Of a stretch of 23,017 nt of DNA, positions 8,692-14,581 are shown piece after piece. Every line of letters begins with the position of its first letter. Position 1 is the first letter of the stretch. The notes under the pieces are model-generated. The model did not search any database and was not told where the DNA came from. It worked only from the letters and a program-made list of their open reading frames with translations. Location of the stretch: NCBI GenBank assembly GCA_019246385.1, contig JAFAQP010000012.1:1-23017 (forward strand), read 5' to 3'. The position numbers and the translations under genes were made by a program. The stretch is from Patescibacteria group bacterium (lineage in GTDB: Bacteria; Patescibacteriota; Minisyncoccia; Phycocordibacterales; Phycocordibacteraceae).

Positions 8692-9373
8692 AGCTTCCTT
8701 CGAAATCCTCTTCGTCGAGCGCTTTCGCCACTTCGCCGAGATTTTGCCCGTTCACTATCGCAACGGAAAGACCATTTTCATGGGCGAGTTTTGCAGCCGT
8801 CGGGTCGAAAGGCGTTGAAAGTCCCGGCGTCCACTCGGCGGGGATATACGAGAGATATTCTTCCCAGGTCAGGCGGGGAAGCGCTTTCGCATCCTTATCT
8901 TTCCTAGGGTCAGCGGTATAGACATATGTCGTATTTGAAACGTTCACGATATGCTTTGCGCCGAACATGTTTGCCAGCAGAACCGCGTCATAGTCTGTCG
9001 AGTGTCCCGGCACTTCGCCGCCGCCTATCAAGATCGCTTCATCAAAAGAGGGCTTTGTTCCGTATTCCGTTATGACCTCTTGATGCGCGAGATCGCCGAA
9101 CGCCAAACGAAGAAACTGCCCGTTGAAGTGCGTCGTGTAGATACCCATCCAGTCATTCTCCTCGTCAGTAATGTTCCGTACTTTCTTAAGCGCTTCTTGA
9201 TAGTTGCGGCAAGTCTTTCCGCCACCTGTCACGATGATGAATCGGCGCCCTTTCTTTACCCGCTCAGTAATGAGGCTCACGAACGCTTTTACGAACACCG
9301 GATCCGGAAGATCCGGCGCGAGCATGGAACCGCCGAGGGAAACAATCGCGATATTTTTCCGATTTTCTTCCAT
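8678..9373 (-). CDS. pyrH: UMP kinase, archaeal-type
   Basis: A 231-residue amino-acid-kinase-fold enzyme that phosphorylates UMP to UDP in pyrimidine nucleotide synthesis. VSLGGSMLAPDLPD at residues 11-24, VTGGGKTCRNY, GGGEVPGHSTDYDAVLLA and VYTADPRKDKDAK fit the archaeal-type UMP kinase group better than the E. coli type. The frame is open to 9421, but the start MEENRKN at 9373 gives the usual short N-terminus and follows a TATAGT box. The 3' end overlaps secF by 14 bases on the opposite strand, so transcription through either gene makes antisense RNA to the other's end. Confidence 0.85.
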   Translation of the reverse strand: MEENRKNIAIVSLGGSMLAPDLPDPVFVKAFVSLITERVKKGRRFIIVTGGGKTCRNYQEALKKVRNITDEENDWMGIYTTHFNGQFLRLAFGDLAHQEVITEYGTKPSFDEAILIGGGEVPGHSTDYDAVLLANMFGAKHIVNVSNTTYVYTADPRKDKDAKALPRLTWEEYLSYIPAEWTPGLSTPFDPTAAKLAHENGLSVAIVNGQNLGEVAKALDEEDFEGSFISS

Positions 9374-9383
9374 GGTTTTGCTT

Positions 9384-9389
9384 ACTATA
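9384..9389 (-). promoter_or_regulatory. -10 box of pyrH
   Basis: TATAGT on the minus strand ends 10 bases before the ATG at 9373, predicting a leader of only about 3-4 nt. The -35 is not convincing. Confidence 0.45.
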
Positions 9390-9414
9390 CCGGAAAAGCA
9401 GATAGGTATGGGTC

Positions 9415-9442
9415 TTGACAATTATTTTTAATATGATAATGT
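9415..9442 (+). promoter_or_regulatory. Promoter of the Thr/Pro-rich protein gene
   Basis: A consensus -35 TTGACA (9415-9420) is followed at 16 bp by TAATGT (9437-9442) preceded by TGA, an extended -10. GATAAT at 9435-9440 overlaps it but leaves only 14 bp. Transcription from about 9449 leaves a short leader before the ATG at 9471. Confidence 0.5.
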
Positions 9443-9470
9443 GTTCTTTGCCTTAAGCGAGAAAGAAACT

Positions 9471-10250
9471 ATGAAACTCAATAAGGATGGCCTTGTATTA
9501 GTTGGTCTTGCAGGTATTGCAGCAACGGCTGTAGGCTACGCAGGTTATTCACAAAATCACGAGGTGATTAATAAGTGGGTGGCAACTAATATATCTCATA
9601 CGATTAGAACAGAACGAACCGACAAAGCGCGCGGTCAACTTGCCCGCGCCACTGCTCGCCCCGAAGTTCAACTCACAGCTGCTCCACAATCTCCGCTGCC
9701 TGAGCGAACGGCAGCACCGACGACAGGGGAAACTGCAGCTCCTGTTGTCAGTGAGACACAGACGCCGACAACGAACGAAACACCGAAAGTCAATGACGAT
9801 TCATGCCCGGCGATAGACGAGAGGGATTCTACGCCTCGTGAGCGCATGGTGCGCGCTGCCACTCTCGTACGGAAAGCTCTTGAGGTAGTGAAGCAGACAA
9901 ACAATCCTGACTCGCCGGTTCTCCTTGCGATTCCGGGAGCCGAAGGCTGCACATCCGAAGAAATCACGGCTGCCATCGCCCTTATAAACGTTAATCGGGA
10001 CGCCACGGACGATACGGTCAAAAAGGCGACGGCATTGCTTGTTGGGACGCGAAATGCGCGATTGATCGTAGAGCGGAAATTAACCGGCGGAGGAGAGGCA
10101 TCGCTCACCAGTAATTCGACCCAGCAAGGTCAGCAAGAAGCAGTGCCAACCGGAATTCACGAAGACGGTGTGGTCATATATGCTTCGCCCCGGCCCGCGT
10201 TCAATGACATGGTTAGTCCGGCGCCGACTACCAACCCAAGCACCACATAA
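9471..10250 (+). CDS. Unrecognised membrane-anchored Thr/Pro-rich protein
   Basis: A 259-residue protein I do not recognise. The N-terminus is MKLNKDG followed by a hydrophobic stretch (residues 8-26), either a signal peptide or a single membrane anchor. Residues 60-108 form a linker rich in Thr, Pro, Ala and Glu, typical of exported bacterial proteins. A predicted helical domain follows (about 112-205) with two cysteines, C112 and C160, that could form a disulfide. A low-complexity tail rich in Ser, Thr, Pro and Gln closes it. An alternative GTG start at 9441 would add 10 residues but would overlap the promoter. It lies between pyrH and the rRNA leader with its own promoter, so context gives no functional hint. 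Confidence 0.65.
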   Translation: MKLNKDGLVLVGLAGIAATAVGYAGYSQNHEVINKWVATNISHTIRTERTDKARGQLARATARPEVQLTAAPQSPLPERTAAPTTGETAAPVVSETQTPTTNETPKVNDDSCPAIDERDSTPRERMVRAATLVRKALEVVKQTNNPDSPVLLAIPGAEGCTSEEITAAIALINVNRDATDDTVKKATALLVGTRNARLIVERKLTGGGEASLTSNSTQQGQQEAVPTGIHEDGVVIYASPRPAFNDMVSPAPTTNPSTT

Positions 10251-10271
10251 GAAGCTTGAAATATAGTGATT

Positions 10272-10287
10272 CAGGAAGTAATTCCTG
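10272..10287 (+). terminator. Hairpin after the Thr/Pro-rich protein gene
   Basis: CAGGAA, loop GTAA, TTCCTG forms a perfect 6-bp stem 22 bases after the stop codon. It lacks a U-tract, so it may only be an mRNA-end hairpin rather than a true intrinsic terminator. Confidence 0.3.
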
Positions 10288-10315
10288 GGAGCATTGTTTG
10301 ATATCCCCACTGTGC

Positions 10316-10344
10316 TTGACCTTTGGGAAGAAGAGGAGTAAGAT
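10316..10344 (+). promoter_or_regulatory. rRNA-leader / small RNA promoter
   Basis: TTGACC (10316-10321), an exact 17-bp spacer and TAAGAT (10339-10344), one of the best promoter matches in the window. Predicted start is near 10351. It is the strongest candidate for driving the 16S gene, but a terminator-like hairpin lies between it and the 16S. Confidence 0.65.
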
Positions 10345-10350
10345 GCTAAA

Positions 10351-10461
10351 CGCGCGCTTATGGTGCGCGGCTTTGGCACACTAATATGGAACCTACTCAC
10401 TAGAATCTAGCGAATAGCAAAACCATTGTGTGGTGCCGGAGCAAAGCTCCGGCTTTTCTTT
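10351..10461 (+). ncRNA. Candidate small RNA or attenuated 16S leader
   Basis: The stretch from the predicted start near 10351 to the U-run at 10461 would be a transcript of about 110 nt. It begins with a GC-rich hairpin (CGCGC pairing with GCGCG), contains a 16-codon ORF (10360-10410, MVRGFGTLIWNLLTRI) and ends in a strong terminator. GGCAC near 10375 can also pair with GUGCC at 10433-10437, which would compete with the terminator stem, the logic of an attenuator. No known RNA family was recognised. Whether it is an independent RNA or a regulated leader of the 16S transcript cannot be decided from sequence. Confidence 0.4.
10435..10461 (+). terminator. Intrinsic terminator upstream of 16S
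   Basis: GCCGGAGC (10435-10442), loop AAA, GCTCCGGC (10446-10453), then TTTTCTTT: a perfect 8-bp GC-rich stem with a U-rich tail. It stands about 195 bases before the 16S start, so rRNA transcription must either initiate after it or pass it by antitermination. Confidence 0.75.
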
Positions 10462-10523
10462 ACCCGGACGCGCTCCTTGAAAATCGAATAGTACAATCAT
10501 GTACAAATCACAAAAAAACCAGA

Positions 10524-10557
10524 TACGTACAGGCAGCTTAGGAGCGGCCGGTACGTA
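10524..10557 (+). other. 34-nt leader hairpin with paired A-G mismatches
   Basis: TACGTAC (10524-10530) pairs with GTACGTA (10551-10557), GGC with GCC and GCT with AGC. The three stem blocks are separated by single A-G mismatches (10531/10550 and 10535/10546) and closed by a UAGG loop. The 13 base pairs and mirrored mismatches look designed, possibly a protein-binding or antitermination site in the 16S leader. No named family is implied. Confidence 0.55.
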
Positions 10558-10594
10558 GAAAAACATAACCAAGAGCTAATATCTGAAGAAAGAA

Positions 10595-10621
10595 TCTTCT
10601 TTTTCTTCTGTTCCGTTTATC
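10595..10621 (+). repeat. 5' arm of 16S processing stem
   Basis: This 27-base pyrimidine-rich arm is complementary to 12261-12287: 26 Watson-Crick pairs and one G-U pair, enclosing the 16S gene. It is the expected double-stranded substrate for RNase III-type cleavage that releases precursor 16S rRNA. Confidence 0.85.
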
Positions 10622-10655
10622 GAATCTCGTGCCCTTCAATTGGAGGCATGAGGTT

Positions 10656-12117
10656 CTTACTGAGAGTTTGATCCTAGCTCAGGGTGAATGCTGGCGGCGT
10701 GGATAGGGCATGCAAGTCGAATGGGTTTAGACCCATGGCAGACGAGGTCAGTAACACGTAGGAACATACCCCGAAGTCTGGCATATTCCATCGAAAGATG
10801 GCGCAATTCCAGATGGTCTCTAAGGAGTAAAGAAGCAATTCGCTTCGGGAGTGGCCTGCGCAGTATCAGCTAGTTGGTAGGGTAACGGCCTACCAAGGCT
10901 ATGACGCTTAGGGGAGCTGAGAGGCTGACCCCCACCGATGGAACTGAGACACGGTCCTTACTCCTACGGGAGGCTGCAGTCGAGAATATTTCGCAATGGA
11001 CGAAAGTCTGACGGAGCGACGCCGCGTGATGGATGAAGTCCTTCGGGACGTAAACATCTTTTATGAGGGATGACATTTCGACAGTACCTCATGAATAAGG
11101 GGCTCCTAACTCTGTGCCAGCAGGAGCGGTAATACAGAGGCCCCAAGCATTACCCGGAATTACTGGGCGTAAAGGGTGCGTAGGTGGCGCCATTAGTCCT
11201 CTTTTAAATCTTCAGGGCTCAACCCTGAAGCTCGAGGGGAAACGGTGGTGCTCGAGGATGTACGAGGTACGTAGAACTCTAGGTGTAGGGGTGAAATCCG
11301 TTGATATCTAGGGGAATACCGAATGCGAAGGCAGCGTACTGGGACATTCCTGACACTGAGGCACGAAAGCGTGGGTAGCGAAAAGGATTAGATACCCTTG
11401 TAGTCCACGCCCTAAACCATGTTCTCTAGCTATGAGGAGTATCGACCCTCTTCGTGGCGTAGCTAACGCGTTAAGAGAACCGCCTGGGTAGTACGGTCGC
11501 AAGACTAAAACTCAAAGGAATAGACGGGAATTCGCACAAGCGGTGGATCATGTGGCTTAATTCGTCGGTAAGCGAAGAACCTTACCAAGGTTAGAAATCT
11601 ATCTGCACGGCTCTCGAAAGAGAGTCAGCCTTCGAGGGTGATAGACAGGTGATGCATGGTCGTCGTCAGTTCGTGGCTTGAGCTGTTCCCTTAAGTGGGG
11701 AAACGAACGCAACCCCCGTTGTCTGTTTAATTTGTCAGGCGAGACTGCTTCCTTACGGAAGAGGAAGGTGGGGATGACGCCAGATCAGCATGTCCCTCTG
11801 ATACCTTGGGCTGCACACGTGATACAATGGTCGCGACAAAAGGATGCAAGGCGGTAACGCGGAGCAAATCCCAAAACGCGTCCCCAGTACGGATTGAGGT
11901 CTGCAACCCGACCTCATGAAGCTGGAATCGCTAGTAATCGTAGGTCAGCCATACTACGGTGAATACGTTCTCGAATTTTGTACTCACCGCCCATCAACTC
12001 AAGGGAGCCGGGAGTGCCCAAAGTCCCCGATTTTCGGAGCCTACGGCAAGTTCGGTGACAGGGAGTAAGTTGTAACAAGGCACGGCTAGCGGAAGCTGGT
12101 CGTGGAACAATTCCATG
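10656..12117 (+). rRNA. rrs: 16S ribosomal RNA, divergent, altered anti-SD tail
   Basis: A complete small-subunit rRNA of about 1462 nt (E. coli 1542), from AGAGTTTGATCC near the 5' end to the tail after helix 45. Landmarks: GTGCCAGCA at 11114, GGATTAGATACCC near 11388, the AAACTCAAAGGAATAGACGG block from 11508, decoding-site A1492/A1493 at 12067-12068 and h45 at 12081-12104 with its GGAA loop. Positions that are nearly fixed in bacteria are changed but compensated: U505-A526 and C506-G525 in the 530 pseudoknot, G689-C698 in the 690 loop, C1087-1089 with G1096-1098 in h37, A921-U1396 and 928-931/1386-1389 in h28, A1405-U1496 and A1409-U1491 in h44. These prove a working gene rather than a pseudogene. 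The last 13 bases lack CCUCC. There is no intron. Helix 44 and the 5' domain are shortened. End positions are estimated by alignment from memory with E. coli. Confidence 0.97.
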
Positions 12118-12260
12118 ATGGAAACGTCCGAAGCAGCGCTTGTCGCTCGCAAGGACTGATGAGTCGATTGCTTTCCGCCTTTGGCGGACAAGTTAGGACA
12201 ACTGCGTACAGTCCATAAACGTCGCACGGCATCCGGCGTCTCACGACGAGCCGACACCGG
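12118..12260 (+). other. 16S trailer with hairpins, no gene
   Basis: This spacer lies between the mature 16S end and the 3' processing arm. It holds several hairpins: GTCC/GGAC (12126-12129 with 12153-12156), GACT-GATG-AGTC just after, and TCCGCC-TTT-GGCGGA (12174-12188). No tRNA is encoded here, unlike the usual 16S-23S spacer, and no CCTCC follows the 16S end. Confidence 0.6.
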
Positions 12261-12287
12261 GATAAACGGAACAGAAGAAAGAGAAGA
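12261..12287 (+). repeat. 3' arm of 16S processing stem
   Basis: A purine-rich 27-base arm complementary to 10595-10621 (one G-U pair). Together they close a loop holding only the 16S gene, so the transcription unit seems to carry 16S alone; the next gene is a decarboxylase with its own promoter. Confidence 0.85.
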
Positions 12288-12327
12288 GCACTTGGCGAAT
12301 AAACTGGTTTAGATAGTGCATAACCGA

Positions 12328-12355
12328 TTGACAGCGCGGGTTATTTCCATAGAAT
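12328..12355 (+). promoter_or_regulatory. Promoter of arginine decarboxylase gene
   Basis: Consensus TTGACA (12328-12333), a 16-bp spacer and TAGAAT (12350-12355). Predicted start near 12362 gives a leader of about 37 nt before the TTG start codon, one of the few long leaders here. A GGAAT element at 12383-12387 is complementary to the AUUCC found at the 16S tail. Confidence 0.75.
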
Positions 12356-12398
12356 GCCTCTATTGCATTCGTGCGCGTTGTCGGAATAAATCCCTTCG

Positions 12399-13772
12399 TT
12401 GAAAAAGAACCACTATAAGCAATTCTGGAAACTGGGGCGGGAAGAATACAACACCCAGTTTTTTGATATCAATGAGGACGGGAACCTCATGGTGAAGGAG
12501 GGGAATTATCAGTACGATGTCTACGAGCTTCTGAAAAAGTATGGCTCTCCTTTGGAGGTAGCGCTTCCTTCTATACTTGAAAACCGCGTAAGGAATCTTA
12601 TTGATATTTTTGACGCGTATATAAAGCTCTACGGCTACAAAGGCAAATTTTATTATCACTACGCGATGAAGGTGAATCAGAACAAAGCCTTCGTGCTGCC
12701 AGTCGTCGCTGAGGGCGGCCACTTCGACGTCGCCTCGGTGAATGAGCTCTGGATAGTGAAGCGGATGCTTGAGCAGCAGCGCTTTAACCCGAAAATTCGG
12801 GTCATTTGCAATGGCCCCAAGACCGAGCAGTACATAGCCCTCATCGAGGAGTTGCGTGCGAAGGGACTGACCATCATTCCCATCATCGAGGATTATCAGG
12901 AATTGGAGAGGCTCAAAAGCTTTAAAGGAGAGACCGGTATTCGCCTTAATATGAGCATACGGGTCAAGTCGCACTGGGATAAACGCTTCAATAGGTATGG
13001 CTTTCGCGAGGACGAAATTCTCAAATTAGGGAAGATAAAGAATTTAAGCATACTTCACTACCATATCTCTTCTCAGATCGAGAAAGTCGACGGACTGGTC
13101 GCCCCCTTTAAGCGCGCTCTCTACATATATGAAAAACTTCGCGAGAAGAATCCAAATTTGGACACTATCGACATCGGCGGCGGCGCAGGGGTGCCGTACG
13201 AAAAAAAAGGAAAATTTTACAGCGGCAAGTCTGCGATAAACCGCATCGTAAAGACCGCTAAGAGCTACTGCGAGAAAAAAGGGATTCGTCACCCGAACAT
13301 AATCGCCGAATGGGGCCGCTATGTCGCTGCGCCGGCCCAGCTCACCCTCTATAAGGTCTTGACCGAAAAAACGGTCGATGAGGGCGGCAAACGGAAATGG
13401 TACGTTATTGACGGAAGTTTTATGAATGACCTTTTGGATACATGGGCGTTGAGACAGAAATGGCATGTGACTCCTGTCAATAATATGAAAACGCGAAAAC
13501 TTCAGAAGGTGTGGTTCGCGGGTTCCTCGTGCGATTCCGACGACAAGTATACGGCGGGCGGGAGCGACATCAGCATGCCCCGCCTTGACGACCTCGAAAA
13601 CGGCGAAAACCAGTATATTGCGTTTTACGATACCGGCGCTTACCAGGATCCTTTAGCTTCGCATCACTGCTTATTGTCTTCTCCTGCGAAGGTTCTTTGC
13701 CAAAACGGTGAAACGCGGCTCGTGCGCCGACGAGAAACGTCGGAAGAGGTAGGGAAGGAGTTCGGATGGTAA
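12399..13772 (+). CDS. speA: Biosynthetic arginine decarboxylase, short SpeA-like
   Basis: A 457-residue PLP enzyme with an alanine-racemase-type barrel and a C-terminal beta domain. It should decarboxylate arginine to agmatine, the first step of the putrescine branch. The N-terminal FFDINEDGNLMVKEG matches the SpeA lead-in. Lys91 in YHYAMKVNQNK is the likely PLP lysine, IDIGGGAGVPYE the phosphate-binding glycine loop, AEWGRYVAAPAQ the family's ESGR-like motif, and SSCDSDDKY plus FYDTGAYQDPLASHH the active-site Cys-Asp region and C-terminal closing element. It is clearly shorter than classic SpeA (about 630-660) because the internal insertions are missing. TTG at 12399 is the only good start, since an in-frame TAA lies at 12387. 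Ornithine or lysine as substrate cannot be excluded, but the agmatine-using genes nearby favour arginine. Confidence 0.82.
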   Translation: MKKNHYKQFWKLGREEYNTQFFDINEDGNLMVKEGNYQYDVYELLKKYGSPLEVALPSILENRVRNLIDIFDAYIKLYGYKGKFYYHYAMKVNQNKAFVLPVVAEGGHFDVASVNELWIVKRMLEQQRFNPKIRVICNGPKTEQYIALIEELRAKGLTIIPIIEDYQELERLKSFKGETGIRLNMSIRVKSHWDKRFNRYGFREDEILKLGKIKNLSILHYHISSQIEKVDGLVAPFKRALYIYEKLREKNPNLDTIDIGGGAGVPYEKKGKFYSGKSAINRIVKTAKSYCEKKGIRHPNIIAEWGRYVAAPAQLTLYKVLTEKTVDEGGKRKWYVIDGSFMNDLLDTWALRQKWHVTPVNNMKTRKLQKVWFAGSSCDSDDKYTAGGSDISMPRLDDLENGENQYIAFYDTGAYQDPLASHHCLLSSPAKVLCQNGETRLVRRRETSEEVGKEFGW

Positions 13773-13843
13773 CCTCATTTCTTAACACCGGAAAAATTTG
13801 TAGTTTGCGTTGCCGAATAGTGAGAAGAGTAAACATAATTCAA

Positions 13844-13852
13844 TGCTAAACT
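13844..13852 (+). promoter_or_regulatory. Extended -10 promoter of membrane protein gene
   Basis: TGC followed by TAAACT (13847-13852), an extended -10 element, ends exactly 6 bases before the GTG at 13859. The +1 base would be the G of the start codon. No -35 is needed or seen. Confidence 0.5.
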
Positions 13853-13858
13853 TTGCTT

Positions 13859-14581
13859 GTGGAAAATCAGTCGGTCGCTACGTCTCCTAAAAGTCCGTTG
13901 AGGATTATCGCGCTCATAATTTTAATAGTTTCCGCTTTTGCGTCGGCAGGCTTGGTGCTTTACGATCCATTTCTTTCTGGATATGCTTTTTATATCCTTT
14001 ATTATATTTCTGGCATTACTGGATTTCTTCCAGCCTATGGAATTTGGATACTCGTAGCCTTTGTGGTGCCGTTAATATTATTCCGCGCATTGTATAAGCG
14101 GCGGCAATATCTGCCGGTAATAGTAACTGTCTTAATTTGGTTGGCTATTCTAGCCTTGCCTCTGTTTTTCGAACATGCGTTGGATTTGGAAGGCCAAACG
14201 GGAGGACAAGTTGTTGATTTGGAAACCTTTGCGTCGCATATTTCGGATATTACCGACCCTCGGTATAAAGAATCACTGCCTGCAAACGCTGCCTTTACCG
14301 GCTGTACTGCTCCTCATTCTGATATCCGCTCATGTACCAACATTTTAGATATATTTCGGGATGGTAACGACGCAGTGAAAGCAAATGTTCCCTGTACGCC
14401 TTCGTCTAAGTCGGCATGCGCGTATTCCATCGCGAGCGCTGATGGCGGTCCGAAGCCCACGGTTACTAACTACGAAATCTGCTCCTATTTAGCGGTAAGT
14501 AATTCTTATTACAATTTATCAAAAGGTCTCGTAATGATAAGCAGTCGTAGCAACGGAACAGTGATACAGGGTTGTAATTAA
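13859..14581 (+). CDS. Unrecognised membrane protein with Cys-containing outer domain
   Basis: A 240-residue protein I do not recognise. Residues 1-14 are polar, about 16-36, 44-62, 61-80 and 86-104 are hydrophobic (three to four membrane segments), and the remaining 135 residues form a soluble domain with six cysteines (GCT, SCT, PCT, ACA, ICS, GCN), suggesting disulfides outside the cell. The tail NSYYNLSKGLVMISSRSNGTVI looks like a beta-rich end. GTG at 13859 is preferred to TTG at 13853 because it fits the -10 box. Codon usage is visibly more A/T-rich than in the flanking polyamine genes, so it may be a later insertion in the locus. Its stop overlaps that of the convergent decarboxylase by 4 bases. 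Confidence 0.6.
   Translation: MENQSVATSPKSPLRIIALIILIVSAFASAGLVLYDPFLSGYAFYILYYISGITGFLPAYGIWILVAFVVPLILFRALYKRRQYLPVIVTVLIWLAILALPLFFEHALDLEGQTGGQVVDLETFASHISDITDPRYKESLPANAAFTGCTAPHSDIRSCTNILDIFRDGNDAVKANVPCTPSSKSACAYSIASADGGPKPTVTNYEICSYLAVSNSYYNLSKGLVMISSRSNGTVIQGCN

Noticed and set aside
10477..10497. TTGAAA and TACAAT as a second rRNA promoter
   Set aside because: The spacer is only 9 bp, far from the 16-18 bp needed. TACAAT alone could still be a weak -10.
12120..12165. GAAAC followed by CTGATGAG in the 16S trailer, resembling a type II hammerhead ribozyme core
   Set aside because: The flanking arms that should form stem II do not pair, and stem I is unconvincing. The motif is better explained as part of a GACT-GATG-AGTC hairpin.
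10688..12257. Several open frames of 60-90 codons within and just after the 16S gene
   Set aside because: They lie on structured rRNA or its trailer, have no protein-like composition and no start signals.
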